Assembly (NCBI RefSeq): GCF_001659605.2
Contig: NC_035175.2
Span: 30,165,705-30,229,704 of the forward strand
Length of the DNA: 64,000 bases
From: Manihot esculenta
Lineage: Eukaryota; Streptophyta; Magnoliopsida; Malpighiales; Euphorbiaceae
Direction: 5' to 3'
The position numbers were made by a program, and so were the translations under genes. Below are positions 11,491 through 24,606 of the stretch, piece after piece. Position 1 is the stretch's first letter. Every line of letters begins with the position of its first letter. Under the pieces are notes generated by a model. The model was given only the letters and a program-made list of their open reading frames with translations, did not search any database and was not told the DNA's origin.

Positions 11491-14305
11491 AAATATTTTT
11501 TCAAGCTTTTTGGTATGTTGTTGATAGCCAATTGTAGGTAGTAGATTAAGTTCTAAATGCAATAAAAGATGTTTTGGTCATTTTTGTTCTTTTAATCATG
11601 AAAAGATGTATAATTATGTGTTAGCATTTCGTCCAGGACTGCCAGTGTGCAATTATTGATATGTATGATGAGAACTATTTTATAGAATTGTTGTGTGCAA
11701 ATGACGCTTGTCATTGATGGATTTAACACTTGCAGTCTCTGCATTCGCACGCTCTGGTTATATTAGAGCTTGATTAATAACAATTTTGTATTCCTTGTAG
11801 TAATGTTATGTAAATGCAATTATGTGGATGTTATAACTCTCAAATATTTATTATCTTAATTGAATTTTATGGTCCTCAAATTCTGTAAATGCTGCAATCT
11901 TTGTTATTTATGTTTTTGTAATTACCAAATGCATGTGCATGGATTAAGAGGCTATGAATAGAGGTTATGTGTGCGTAGAAGCGGATGTACAAGGTTCTTG
12001 GGGGCTTCAAATCAATAAAACCATATTGAATCAAATTGAAATTAAATCAAGTCTTTTTTTTTTTTACATTTTTTAATATAAGAATTTATTCCTTGTAAAT
12101 TTTATTGATGAAAATACTCTCCATGCCCATATGAAGTGGCTGATGATTCGCTCAAGGAGCATATAATCTCGAGAACACAAAATATAAGAGATGAGAGGTA
12201 GAGCAAGGAGCGTATAGGGAAAGGGGCTCTATCTTGGGAGCTCACATGCCCTCTCTACTAGGAAATTCTATGATTATATAAGTTCTCATCTCTCCCTCCA
12301 AAAATTATAAAAACACAACAGAACTTATTAGTTTTGTCAAAATACTGAAACCAAGACATTTCGGAGAACTCACATAGACAAAGAGCTCTATCTTGAGGCT
12401 CTATCCATGCACTAGCCTTTAACGAACTCCTTCTGTAGTCCTTTATCTCTCTCTTCCTCTACTCTCCCATCGCTAACAAGATTATGAACTTTGTCTGCTA
12501 GAATTTACCAGATTGGATAGTGATTTACTTGAACTTGCAATTTTGAGACAATCTAGATCAGATTATCACCATTCCATGTGTAACTCCAAATCTATTGATG
12601 CGAAGTCCCGACAATCATACATGATTCAATGTTGTCTTCTACGTTCATATGCTTTAAGAATACACGTGCAGGACATGGATGATTCAACAACTTAGTTAGG
12701 TTTTAAGGAGTTTCTCACTTGAAGGAAATAGAGATGCTCTCAATTGTAGCAGTTTTATCAAGACCAACTTCATAGGACCTTATAACAATTATCGACGGAT
12801 GGTCTTCTCAATCTCGATGGGATTCCGCCGAGCAAACCATGGGATTAAAGCAGAAACTCAATCTCAATGAAATTTCATGAACCGTGCGATGAACAACGAT
12901 GAGCAGATGAAATCCCATGGTCTGCTCAATCTCACGATAAACAACGATGGAGGGTCAAGACAAGAGAGATAAGAGGTTTTCAGAATAGGTTTTATCTTTT
13001 AATGGTTTATTGAATAGTTCTAATAATTTTTTTTATTAAAGAACAATTCAATTATTTTGTTTCATATTAACAATAGTTTAACTCTTAATTTAATAGAAGG
13101 ACCAATTAATTATATTATTTCTAAATATTAGATTAAGTTATTACATAAAGTTTAGTGAGAGATTAATTTATGAGTTTTAGTACAATCTCATGACGTTCTT
13201 GTAAATTATTCTATAATTTAAATGTAATTGTATGTATTCATATGCAATTATATATATACATATATAGGATATATACGAACTATTATTATTCTTATTTTTG
13301 AATAATTAGTTATAAATGCATTAGATTATTTTGTACTTTTAATTATGTGTTATTATATTATATAATATGTTTAATCATTGAGAAGATATGTATATTATAA
13401 TTTAAGATTATATAATTAAGAAAAAGCCCAATATAATTAACTTATTAATCACCCAAACTAAAATTGAGATCCACTGAATTCTTGAATTATACAAACTATA
13501 ATAATTAAATATAAATTAATTATGCCTTATTAAAAAGAAAAAAATGGTATTACTAATTATTGATTTTACTCTTAGTTTTGCTAAATGTGCTCTAAATTTT
13601 ATTAATTGTACTTTAAATTTTAATAAAATAACAATGTTATTCCTGTTCTATTGAGAAATTTATGATTTTATAAAAAATTTAAAATATAATCAGTAAATTT
13701 TAGATTATAAATTATCAATAAGTTCATTTCAAAAAAAAAAAATAAATTAATAAGTTGATTATGTTATGGAAAGTAAATATGTATATATATATGTGCTTAC
13801 TGTAGGCTTGATATTATGATTAATAGCTTGATTTTAGGCTTAATATAGGAGATTAGTATTAATTATAACTCTTGTATATAAGTTTATACTATTCTCACAC
13901 GGAGATTAAAATTTCCATATGGTACTGGAGTCTATTGCCATTTTTCTCTCTTCCACTTTGGTTAAGTGTACTGCTATTTTGAGATCACTCATTTGGGGTA
14001 TTCCATTCACATCACTGCCCATCAAGATAGAGAGCTTGGTCACTAATTGGCCTCTTGTTAAGATTCGATGATCGGATGTGAAGCGTGTGGCTCCCATTTG
14101 CTAAACGAGTATCATTTCCTTTTGAGCTAATATATTCTGATGTTTGAGGTTTGAGGTTAGTGTCCTACTGTTTTTAAGTTTGGATTCAAGTATTTTGTCA
14201 CCTTTATTGATGATTACTCTCATATTATCTGATTGTATTTAATGAAGAGTCTTTCAAATTTATTTTCTCTCTTTTATGCCTTTTAATCTAAAATGTCCTA
14301 TACTT
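11491..14305. other. AT-rich intergenic region after COG6
   Basis: It holds the COG6 3' UTR and then AT-rich DNA with TA microsatellites (about 13250-13266 and 13783-13792). Near 13870-13930 the sequence ACGGAGATTAAAATTTCCA followed by ATGGTACTGGAGTC resembles a degenerate LTR end plus primer binding site of a copia element, but I could not find a partner LTR or coding remnant. No gene is supported. Confidence 0.6.
11561..11566 (+). promoter_or_regulatory. Putative COG6 polyadenylation signal
   Basis: AATAAA lies 71 bases after the COG6 stop codon, the usual place for a near-upstream element in a plant 3' UTR. T-rich sequence follows. No transcript evidence is available here, so this is a motif-and-position call. 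Confidence 0.45.
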
Positions 14306-17300
14306 GAAGAAGATAGCCAGCAAGTGAATGCCATTGGAGGATACAATAGCTATGTAAGACATGATCCATATTCTAATACATACAATCCAGGTTGAAAAGA
14401 CCACCTCAATTTCAGCTATGGAAGGGCTAACAATTACCAGAACTACCAAAGAAATCAAGTCCAACCAGCACCTCCAAATTCCAACACTAGTCTTGATGAG
14501 GTAGTGAAGACTCTGCAAAGTCTCCAACAATAAATGGGACAAATGGCCACTTCCATAAGCAAGCTTGAATCCCAAGGTAAGCTACATTCCCAAACTGAAA
14601 CTAATCCTAGACAGAATGTGAGTGCTATCACATTAAGAAGTGGGAAAGAGCTCCAAGATGCCAAATCTGAGGAAGAAAGGCCAAGGGCGCAAGAACAAGG
14701 TGTTTCAGAAAACCTTCCAACGCACCACCTCTCCAAGCCGAATGAGCAATCCAAATCGGCTCAACAGCCAAATGCAAATCAACCGGTAAGTTTTAAAATT
14801 CCACCTCCTTTTTCAAAAAGATTTGAAAGGACACAAAAAGAAAAAGAAGAAAAAGAGATCCTTGACACCTTCAGGAAAGTGGAAATCAACATACCTCTGT
14901 TAGATGCTGTGAAACAGATTCCCAGGTACGCAAAATTTCTGGAAGAACTGTGTACCAACAGAAGGAAGCTTGCTGAGAGAGAAAAAGTAAGTGTAGGTGA
15001 GGTTGTTACTGTTGTGATAAAAAGAGAACTGCCAACCAAATACAAAGATAAATGAATGTTTGCTATTTCTTGCAAAATTGGCAATGTTGGGATAAAGAAA
15101 GCTATGTGTGATCTAGGTGCATCCATTAATGTTATGCCTCTTACTATTTATAATTCTTTGAATGCAGGTGCACTAAAAGACACAAGAGTAGTAATTCAGT
15201 TGGCGGACAGATTTGTGGTGTATCCAAAAGGAGTTCTAGAAGATGTTCCAGTACAAGTAGATAAACTTGTCTTCCCAGTAGACTTTTATGTGATCGATAC
15301 AAAGGAAGACAGTGGTAACACTACTTCAGACATCCTACTTGGACGTCCTTTCTTAAGCACAGCCAAGACTAAGATAGATGTGCATGATGGCACTCTCACC
15401 ATGAAATTTGAAGGGGAGGTTATTAAGTTTAATGTTTATGATGTTATGAAATATCCCCATGATATGTCCTCTGTTTATGGTTTAGATATCATTAATTGTT
15501 TGAGCCAGGAAATTTTTGATATGAATCAAGATGATATACTAAACAATGATCTTTGTAGGGAAGAGAGCCATAAAGAGCCATAACTGAAAGAAACAGTCTG
15601 CAGCATCCAGCAGATGAGCTGCAGACAACCGCAGGAATAATAGAAACCAGTCGCACCTCTTTAGATCAGTCCGCAGAAGAACCTTGCGCAGACAGAAGGC
15701 ATTCCAAGTGCGCCTTTTCAGCTTGAACCACATGACAGTCATGCGAAACATCCCTTTCAGACATGTCTTGTGCAGAAGGAAGAAGCTAAAACTAGTTCAG
15801 CCAGACAGCAGAATACAGGTCAGAAAATTTCAGAACCAGATCTGAAGCCTCTTCCAGACCATTTGAAATATATGTACTTGGGAGCTGAGAAGACACATCT
15901 AGTGATAGTGTCAAATCAATTAAGCCAACAGGAAGAAGAAAGCCTCCTAAAAGTATTGAAAAAGCACAAAGGAGCCATAGGGTGGACCATAGATGACATA
16001 AAAGGCATCTCCCCTGCCACATGCATGTATAGAATACACATGGAAGAGGAATGCAAGCCAGTCCGAGATGCCCAAAGAAGGCTGAATCCACCTATGATGG
16101 AGGTAGTGAAAAAGGAAATAGTCAAGCTTCTGGACGCAGGTATCATCTACCCAATCTCTGATAGCAAATGGGTAAGTCTTGTTCATGTAGTCCCAAAGAA
16201 GACTGGGATCACCATTGTTCCAAACGCTGAAGGAGAACTTGTTCCAACTAGAGTTCAGAATGGATGGAGAGTATGCATGGGCTATAGGAAGCTAAATGCA
16301 GCCACAAGAAAAGACCACTTCCCACTACCTTTCATTGATCAGATGCTGGAAAGGCTTGCAGGTAAGTCCCACTACTGTTGTCTTGATGGTTTTTCAGGTT
16401 TTTATTAGATTCCAGTAGCTCCAGAAGACCAAGAGAAGACCACCTTTACTTGTCCTTTTGACACTTTTGCATTTAGAAGGATGCCATTTGGTCTTTATAA
16501 TGCCCCTGCTACCTTCCAACGTTGTATGATGAGCATATTCTCAGATTATGTGAGGAACACCATTGAAGTGTTCATGGATGACTTCACAGTGCACGGTAAC
16601 TCCTTTGAAGAATGCCTTGCCAACCTGGAAAAGATCCTACAGAGATGCCTTGAATCAAATCTTGTACTTAATTATGAAAAATGCCACTTCATGGTTAACC
16701 AAGGTATGGTCTTGGGGCATGTTGTTTCAGCTAAAGGAATTGAAGTGGACAAAACCAAGGTAGACACCATAAAAAATCTGCCTTATCCCACAAATGTTAG
16801 AGATATCCGCTCTTTCCTTGGTTATGCAGGATTCTACAGGAGATTCATAAAAGACTTCTCCAAAATCACACAGCCATTATGCAGATTGCTCCAACAGGAT
16901 GTAACATTCGATTTTGATGCAGATTGTAAGACAGCATTTGATCTGATAAAGGAATTACTTGTGACTGCCCCAATCATTCAGGCACCTGACTGGAACTTAC
17001 CCTTTGAGATCATGTGTGATGCAAGCAACTATGTTGTGGGGACAGTCATGGGGCAACGTGTGGGGAACTCACCCCACGTGATTCACTATGCCTCTCGCAC
17101 ATTGGATGCTGCCCAAAGAAACTACTCAACAACAGAAAAAGAGTTCTTGGTTGTTGTATTTGCTTTAGAGAAATTCAGACCATACCTCTTAGGGACTAAA
17201 GAGTTCTTGGCTGTTGTATTGGCTGTTGATCAAGAAAAAGGAAGCAAAATCGAGACTCATTCGGTGGATTATGCTATTACAAGAGTTTGATTTGGAGATA

Positions 17301-17426
17301 CGTGATAAGAAAGGGAAAGAGAATCTAGTGGCTGACCACCTAAGCCGGCTTCCCTCCAGCTCTGCGCCATGTCCAGTCAAGGAAGACTTCACAGACGAAC
17401 ATCTGTTCATTTTTCAGTCTGCCTAG
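14306..17426 (+). pseudogene. Athila gag-pol pseudogene (gag C-terminus, protease, RT, RNase H)
   Basis: The frame reads from a gag tail (NAIGGYNSYVRHDPY) through TGA near 14393 and TAA near 14532, then SAITLRSGKELQD at about 14620. Protease follows at 15056-15583 with the active-site block DLGAS and LLGRPFL. RT covers about 15900-16800: WRVCMGYRKLN, then a TAG at 16406-16408 where a Gln is expected, then MPFGLYNAPATFQRCM and the catalytic box VFMDDF. RNase H starts near 17000 (MCDASNYVVG) and breaks near 17200, where a short copy of EFLVVVFAL sequence is repeated and the frame shifts. It resumes as [10 protein letters not shown] and stops at 17426. Integrase is absent. At least three stops and two shifts make the gene dead. 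Confidence 0.85.
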
Positions 17427-18393
17427 GTGATTGCACCATGCAACACCACACCAGGGGAGTACTCAGTTTCCTTTGATCTTTTATATTTCCAATACATTGA
17501 GGACAATGTATGATTTAGGTGTGGGGGTGCATATCTCTGAATTTATTTTTAGTTATCTTTGCTTTCAGTTTTAGATTGAATAGCCACAGTTTGAATTTTT
17601 TTATTCTTGCTTTCATTACACACACATGTAGCCACAATTTTTTTTTCTTTTTTCTGTTTTGATTTGCTTTATTTGAACTGATAGATTATGTTGGATGAGC
17701 TTTCTTTTCATGACTCCATTGATGTGATGACTCTTTAAACTTAAGTTGAATCAATTGTAGTGAGTGGTATTCATGTTTGGGAATTGCCTTTTGAATTGAA
17801 TCTTTGAGCTTGCCATGGTGAAAAATATATATTGCTCATTAGAGAGAATAAATTGAAAGATGTATGAATGAACTTAACATGACTTATTTTAGCAATTGAT
17901 ATTGATTTGCCCAAATCCATTGAGATAGGAAATTCGGCAAAGGCTTAGACTTCATGAACTGAAAACAGTTCAATGGTTGAAAGACTATGAACAGAGCTAG
18001 TAGCCACTTGGACAGGTGACCAACTGAAAATATATACTTTCACATCAAAAGGTTGGTGACTTTTTCAAGCAAGATTTAAGTGCAAAAAGGCTGAATGTAG
18101 TACTTCAAGATAAGGAAAAATCACTCTGAAAGCTAGAAAGAGCCTTAATTGAACAAATAATATGTGCATGTGTAATCTCTCTCTTGAGTAAAACGAATAC
18201 TAGCCAGGGTAGGTGAAGGGAAACAAGGAAAGAAGGTGAGTAACCTTGATGCATACATTCTTCACTACAATGATTCAAAGTAAGTATCTAGAGTAAGAGC
18301 ATAAGTGGAAATAAAGGATCAAGTAGTAAAGAGAGCTTGTTTGACTATGTTTATTTGCTTGAGGACAAGCAAAAGGCTAGGTGTGGGGGTATT
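17427..18393 (+). other. Athila post-pol spacer with two PPT-like tracts
   Basis: Non-coding T-rich sequence. GAGGACAATGT followed by GTGTGGGGGT occurs near 17491-17528, and a second GAGGACAAGC with GTGTGGGGGTATT at 18361-18393 abuts the LTR. The second is the functional-position polypurine tract. No envelope-like gene is visible. Confidence 0.65.
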
Positions 18394-19954
18394 TGATAGA
18401 GCATAATTTAGACCATATTATCATGATATTATTGATGTTAATTTACACTTTCTCTGCCTAATTTTGTGATTTTAATCTTATTCTGCAGAAAATGGTGTAA
18501 AGAGACAATTTGGTGAAAATGCCCTTAAAACTGCATAAAATAGAGCAAAGGAGAGCAGGCATGCCAAGTGCAACTTGAAAAGAGCCAAATAAGAAAAATA
18601 ATTTGAAATTCAAATTTCAAATCCTTAAGATAATTCAAAATTCAAAATCAAGATTCAGCTCATTAAGAAAAGTGCTAAATAAGGAAAGTGGCAAATAAGA
18701 AAAGTGCAGTCTACAGAGCAGTTTGAAATTCAAGATCTTTAAGAATCATTTTCCTTATTGAAGAAGTCAAATCTTTAGAAGATGCACATTCAAATTTGAA
18801 ATTCAAATTCAGCTTATCAAAGAAGCCAAAGAAGTCACACATGCCACCTCAAGTCTTGCACATTCAAAATTCAAAATTCAAAAGGAGGCTCTACCTCATC
18901 AATGCAAGACATGGGCGGCATGGGCAGCACTTGGGCAGCAAGGAAGACCTAGGGTAGCACCTAAAAACTATTTAAAGACCTCTTCAAGGCCAACCGACTT
19001 CTCTCTTCTCCCTTCTCCATTCTCTCCCATTCGGCGCACCACACCAAGGCTTACCGCCGGCCACCTCTTCTCCTTCTTCCTTTCTTGTTTTTGGTTTTGT
19101 TTCAGCCATAAGTGGCTGAAACCTTTTATTCTAGTTGAAGATTAGGTGAAACTTTGGTTGTTTTATGGATTGTGAGATCTGAACATACATTGTTATCCTT
19201 GGTTTATTCAATATTTGTGCAATTTTATACTTGATTCCATTATTGCTTTTTTATTTTGATCAATGTGGCCACTTGATTCTTGATTGCAAGGTAATATATT
19301 TTTAGTTTGAATAATTTTGAGTCCGTAATTGCTTGGATTGTTCAAACATAAGAATACTTGGTGTAAAAACTAAGAAAGTTGCATAATCTAGCAATATCAC
19401 CATGCGTTTTGGGTAGCTAGGATTGGATCTCTCTATTTCTTAATGCAATTGACAGTTGTTTTGATGCCTAAGGCCCAAGGACGTTCCTTGGCAACTTGTT
19501 GATTAGTGATTAATTAGAGGACGTTCCCTAATTGGTTTATAATTAAGGAGAGACATGGTGGTGAGAAGCGTCTTCCATCTCTATAACTAATCTATTGAAT
19601 CAATCAAAAGAATCTAAGTTTCAATGATCAATCCCAACAACTGAAGTGGATCCAATTCTTCAACTAGATCTTTCTCATTATTGAAATCTCTTTATTTTAT
19701 TATTCGCTTTCTTTTATTGCTTTCAGTATTGGATCAATTCAATTAATCTCAAAACCCTCCTTTTTACTTTTATTGCACTTTATTTTTATTTTGCATTCAG
19801 TTACTTTGCTTTCAGTTTAATTTCAGTATGTTCTCTTGGTCTTGATAAGGAAGATAGGTAAGTTTTCAATTCCCTGTAGATTCGATCCTTTCACCACTAT
19901 CTGCAGTTGTAATATTGTTGATAACTAAAAAGGTTATTTTTGACCGGCTTCGAC
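18394..19954 (+). repeat. Athila 3' LTR
   Basis: It begins TGATAGAGCATAATTTAG directly after the polypurine tract and ends near TTTTTGACCGGCTTCGACA, a typical Athila LTR end. The exact right edge could be up to eight bases further. A TATA-like CTATTTAAAG sits at 18968-18977 ahead of a pyrimidine-rich stretch. The partner 5' LTR is not in the window. Confidence 0.75.
18968..18977 (+). promoter_or_regulatory. TATA-like box in Athila LTR
   Basis: CTATTTAAAG in the middle of the LTR, followed by CT-rich sequence, is the best candidate for the U3/R promoter. This is a motif call only. Confidence 0.35.
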
Positions 19955-19962
19955 AACTGCAC

Positions 19963-21172
19963 AGTCACCTACCCCCGAAAGTCCCTGACTTTTGGATCTG
20001 TGAGGGACCTTCGGCCGCCGAACCTGCCGCCGAAAGTCCCCTGCCCAGCCTTCATTTGCTTGTTTTATGTGCATGTTTTGGTATGTTTAAGTGGGGTTTT
20101 TGGGGAGTTGTTTAGAGTCTTATAATAGTTATATTTGGTCTCTCATTTGAGTCCATCTGTGTAGGATCGGACTTGGGAGACCGTAGAGGCCTTCAGTGAG
20201 TTAGCTGCGTCATTGTTAGGCAGGCATCAGCCAGAGGTGAGTAGAACTAAACTAATCTATAGTTTTAAAGTAATCAAACTTTTAAGCATGTTCATGCATC
20301 ACGAATGCCATGTTTATGTATTAGGATGTTTACATTAGAATTCACGAATATGATGCATTGCATAATTTACTATTGATGTGGATGGATATTGGATGACCCA
20401 TTAGCCCTCGAGATGATATGATACGATACAATACGGAAGTCCAGGTGAGGCCCATTCTACGCCCCTAGCAATATGTAAGGGAAAGTCCAGGTGAGACCCA
20501 TTCTACGCCCCTTGCATTATGGATATGTTATGTTATGTTTAAGCGAAAGTCCTGAGGAGCTCCGTCGAGGGCCGGGCACATTAGAATATGTAGAGGGTTA
20601 CTGGTGACAAGTCCATCTTGATGTGAATTGTTTGTGTTGTGACGCATTTCATACGAGCATATGTTTATTAAACTGTTTTTATGTTCTGCTCACTAGGCTC
20701 TTGTAGTTTATCCCTTTCCTCTAACTCCAGGTTTGCAGGGTCGAAGATAGCTCGGGAAGTCGGCTTAGTAGCTGGTATAGATAAATGTAATAGTATAGTA
20801 TGGACATGTAAATTTTAATGGATTAGAATTGTGCTTGGCCCTAGTTTTCTTTACCTTTGTAATCCCTGTTAACATGATCAGTATGTAAAAGTTTTAATTA
20901 TGAGTTATGTTTGGACCAAACTTGAGGCATGTGATGTTAACCATACTAGAGCATTTGATGAGGGCTCTAGTATGGGTTTTATGTTTTCAGTATGATACTT
21001 GTACAGGTTGAGCTTGGTTTCATGAAATGTTTAAGTTTTTGTGATAATGTATGATCATGTATGGGATTTTAACAGGTACCCAGGATGTATAGTAGGCTTG
21101 CTACGGGTTTCGGCGACCCTAAGTCAATCTGAATCCTAGCGCCGGTAGCGGTCCGATTTTCAGATCGTTACA
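19963..21172 (+). repeat. 3' half of a Tekay-type LTR (element G)
   Basis: The segment carries the hallmarks of the other Tekay LTRs here: a TTCGGCCGCCGAA 13-mer near 20010, repeated GGAAGTCCAGG-type units near 20435-20515, GCTTGCTACGGGTTTC, TAGCGCCGGTAGCGGTCC, and a terminal GATCGTTACA. The first roughly 1.1 kb of the LTR is missing at the Athila junction. No primer binding site follows, so it is the end of a 3' or solo LTR. Confidence 0.8.
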
Positions 21173-22055
21173 CTGCCTCCTTTGTCTATTATAGTGGCGA
21201 CTGCCTTTCCCTTATTGTCTCTCCTTTCTTCAATGGTATTTTGAGGATTGCCAGAATTTACAACCTTATAAGGCTACCCGCTATAATTGCCTCTATACTG
21301 CTGTGTCCCTGTTGAACTAGAATTTCTGTAATTGAAATTCTGGTTGTACTACTGTCGTGGCTGCCAATCAACACGCTCTTCTGCCCTTTTTTCCATCTCA
21401 AATCGCAGCTACTCCTATCATACAATGAATTTCGTGATTCAGGCCCCTCTGATAATGAGCAACCTGTTGAGCTTCGTTCTCACAGTTTTCACACCTCGCC
21501 TACAACATCAAAAACTCCTCGGTATATTCATCCACCATTCAGTTTCCCTGCACACAGTCATGATACCGGTTATACAAAACCTGAGCATGATCGCTAGGCA
21601 AGAACCGTTGTTCAAACATTTGCTTCATCAACACCTAGTTTCATATGGGTTCCAGCCTCCTCCGATAGCGTTCATTTTGAATTGAATTCCACCAGGCTGC
21701 TGCACCCCCTTTTAACTTATAGGCTACAATCGGATCCTTGTAATCCTCTTCCACATTCATAACTTCGAAAAAACGTTCAACCTCTGCCAATCAAGAACAG
21801 ATTCCACATCTAGCGAACCAGAAAAGTTTTAGAGCTCTATCTTGATCTTGTAATCTTCCTGATAATTCTGATGGAAATTTGCAGGTATAGGATTGACGAT
21901 CACAGGATTGGTGGCCACAGGATTGGCAACTGGGGTGTGTGCGGCGGCAGCAGGTTGGTGGAGTCCTTGCTGCAGGGTCAGCGGTCCGATCATCTCCCTC
22001 AATTCTGGCAAAGATGCCTCAATCGCAGCAAGTCGTGCCTATTGGTATCTGCCAT
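21173..22055 (-). pseudogene. Chromovirus gag remnant (CRM-like)
   Basis: On the minus strand the reading begins ATG at 22055 (MADTNR), then, after shifts, ELREMIGPLTLQQG, IKIEL, NFSGSLDVES, a KGGAAAWWN-like block and RFLPSDHAQVLYNRYHDC. This order is that of capsid regions of chromoviruses such as CRM or Galadriel. Several stops and shifts are present. It is cut off at 21173, where the Tekay LTR starts. The lineage call is tentative because no pol is left. Confidence 0.6.
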
Positions 22056-22065
22056 GTCGAACTTA

Positions 22066-22077
22066 GCTCTGATACCA
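22066..22077 (-). other. Primer binding site of the CRM-like element (tRNA-iMet)
   Basis: TGGTATCAGAGC on the minus strand matches the 3' end complement of plant initiator tRNA-Met. It lies three bases inside the LTR end and 11 bases before the gag ATG. Confidence 0.75.
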
Positions 22078-22080
22078 ATC

Positions 22081-22450
22081 TGATAAATGACTATTTAGAC
22101 TCCATCAGGAGTTTTAACCAATATCATTTGGCTAAGACGAAATAAGAGAAAAAGATAAGCTAGAAGATTAAAAGTCTTATTGAAATTCCTCAAAGATTGA
22201 AAAGTGAGTTTCTAATAGCTAAGGGAGGCTATTTATAATAGAAAACAAAACCCTAATATGTAAAATTATGAAAATACCCAAAAAATCTAAAAAAATAATT
22301 AAAATGCAAAATTGACCCCCTAAACGATGGAATTTTCATATTAAACTTTGTGACAGGCCTATGCCCCTTGTCACACTTTTGAAAGTCATACGTCTCGAAA
22401 TTTCCTTTCCAAAAAGCTATTGTGGGTCTCTATCGAACGTCGACAGCAAA
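22081..22450 (-). repeat. 5' LTR of the CRM-like element (approximate right edge)
   Basis: On the minus strand the LTR ends TAGTCATTTATCA just before the primer binding site. It includes a GCCTCCCTTAGC-like stretch and CTATTATAAATAGCC, which is a TATA-like box. The far edge is not defined because no second copy is in the window; the sequence changes character near 22440-22480. Confidence 0.5.
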
Positions 22451-22891
22451 AGTTAGGTCCGGTCTAAGTCTGCCGTAAAGTCCAAGACTAATTGCTCCAT
22501 GTCAGTGAGACCAACACCCGAGTGGTTTGGTAGAAATCGCCTTATGACCTGGGCTGGCCAAAACTGCCTTGTGGCCTTGATTTGTGGGACTAATGCCCGA
22601 GTGGTTTGATAGAAACCGCCTTGTGACCTTGATTCATATGACCAACGCCCAAGTGATCTGTTGTTCCTTTTCACCAAAGAGCATAACATATGAAAATACT
22701 CTGTTAGCTTTATTATTAAAAGAATATCCTCAATTTACATATAAGGGTGAAACTAAATGGCTGTCAAAATGTGAACAATACCAAAACTCTTATGAGATTT
22801 TGGGCGGACGATCCTATGGGCGAATATTTTCCAAGATTTTTAAAAGTTCCCTACCTTTCTGATAATTATGTTTGTAATCTACTTACTTTCC

Positions 22892-23555
22892 CTATATCTC
22901 ACCAGGTCCTTTTGTTATCACATGTATGACTCCTACGGATTCTCTATTAGGAGTTGTCTCAAAGGTTGTTTCCTCGGGCTCAAACATTTTTTCCTCTTTT
23001 GCTTTTCTCATAAATTTTCGGAGGGTGTTATTCCTCATAAGCCTTTTGATCTCGTCCTTTAATTGTCGATATTCTTCTGTTGTGTGGCCATAACCTTCAT
23101 GGAAGCGATAATACTTGGTCATGTCTCATTTTTCTGCCTTCTCGAGATTGAGTTTAGGTAGCCACCTGATTTCTTTATCATTTTTTCTGATCCACATCAA
23201 GATATAAGTTTGTGAGATACTTACTTTGTTCGTCCTTCTTTCACGAGATGGGGTAGCTCCTATGATCTCCTTCATAAGCTCATCTCTCAGACTTTTGACT
23301 TTGCTTTTGATTTTTCCTCTTATCTTCTTTTAGTGCCTGGACCTTATCATCCAACCTAATATACTTCTGTGCCTTGTCTATTAACTGTTGGTACATCGCG
23401 GGTCGATTTTTAATCAAGGAATCTATGAATTTGATATTGCGAGTTCCTTTCTTCAATGCCTCACATGCTATCTCATGATTCAACTCTTCCATCTATATAG
23501 CTTTAGCATTAAAATGGGCAATAAAACTCTTTAAAGGCTTGTCCTCTCCCTGGGG
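22892..23555 (-). pseudogene. Tat/Retand-like gag, C-terminal part
   Basis: Minus-strand frames give MEELNHEIACEALKKGT and AQKYIRLDD (23492-23280), then KYYRFHEGYGHTTEEYRQLK (about 23122-23060). This is the Tat-clade capsid tail and the following CRFH-G-GH-TEEC-like knuckle region. The frame is interrupted at 23555 by element B and resumes at 50294. Frameshifts and stops make it a pseudogene. Confidence 0.7.
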
Positions 23556-23792
23556 TGTAATACCCGGCTAGACTCCGGTATTGGAATTCCTACCATCCGG
23601 TGGAATCTCGGATGTCGAAAACCTTTAGAAGGGTAAAATCATGTTTTTATAAAAATGTTTTAAGGTATTTTATGGTTTTAAGCAAGAAAGAAATTAAGTT
23701 TTGAATGAAAATAGTCTTGAGAGGAAGACTCAGGTTCGGCAGCCGAACCTCAAGTTCGGCCGCCGAACGTGCATGTGCTTCGGGAGCGCTTT
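23556..23792 (+). repeat. Element B 5' LTR, first part (before element A)
   Basis: 237 bp matching 47984-48219. It ends at the first copy of GCTTT, where element A begins. Confidence 0.93.
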
Positions 23793-24606
23793 TGTAATAC
23801 CCGGCTAGAATTCGGCATCGGAATTCCTGTTGTCCGGTGGAATCCGGGGTGTCGGATATCTAGAGGAGGGTAGGATGTATGTTTTACTAAATGTTATGAT
23901 GTGTGTTAATAGGGTAAAGTCAAATGGACTTAAGTTTTGAGTTGAAATGACCCAAGGCTGATGAGCCAAGTTCGGCCGCCGAAGGTAAGTTCGGCCGCCG
24001 AAAGTGCTCAACGTTCGGCTTCCACAATGCAAGTTCGGCCCCCGAAGGTTGCATGAGTTTGCATGCAATTGGGCAGCCGACGCTGAGGTGGCCAGCCAGC
24101 TGAGTCATGTAGTTTGACAGATGTTGGCCTTAGATTCTTGCCTTAGAGCAGGCCACGTTTCTCATGACTCATTTGCAAGTGGTATTAAGCTGCTCATGCA
24201 GAAGATAGTGTGTGTGGTCTAAGGTTTTGAAAGCGTTGAGGAAAAAAAAAAGAGGGTGAGAGAGTGAAGGAGTTGATCCGTTTCCCTTGTTCAGGACGTG
24301 TATCTTCCTGTGTACAGAGGTAAGGGAAGATCCGGACCTTGTTATATGTTTTCTGAAGGTTTTATGGGGATTAAGGAAAGAGATGCATGCTTAGGTTAGG
24401 AAAGGTAGTTTTGATGATTTATGCCTGTATACATGATTATGTGTTATGGTTGATTTGTTTGTTTGGGGTTATTAGATAGTTTTGGACCCCTGTGATCATA
24501 TACGTGAGTATATGTGTGTTGAGGAGTTTGAGTATATATGTTGTACGTGGTTGAAGGGAAGGAGAAGATGGTTTGCCGTCGAAGCTGAGTTCTGGATGAA
24601 CTCAGG

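Larger units (their letters stand above)
14306..19954 (+). mobile_element. 5'-truncated Athila-type Ty3/gypsy element
   Basis: The order is gag C-terminus, protease, RT, RNase H, a non-coding post-pol region, polypurine tract and 3' LTR. The family is shown by ALTLRSGK-like SAITLRSGK after gag, the protease block CDLGASINVMPL, the LGRPFL motif, and the long 3' spacer that ends in GTGTGGGGGT directly before the LTR. There is no 5' LTR, primer binding site or capsid upstream, and integrase is missing. It cannot move on its own. The LTR end touches a Tekay LTR fragment with no visible target duplication. Confidence 0.85.

Noticed and set aside
12513..12695. 60-codon open frame in the intergenic region
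   Set aside because: No recognisable domain, no splice context and AT-rich surroundings; it looks like chance.
13870..14097. Copia LTR end and primer binding site
   Set aside because: ATGGTACTGGAGTC only loosely resembles a tRNA-iMet site, and I found neither a partner LTR nor pol sequence; mentioned only within the intergenic entry.
17427..18393. Possible envelope-like gene in Athila
   Set aside because: The space after pol is under 1 kb, T-rich and full of stops; integrase is missing too, so the env region was probably deleted.
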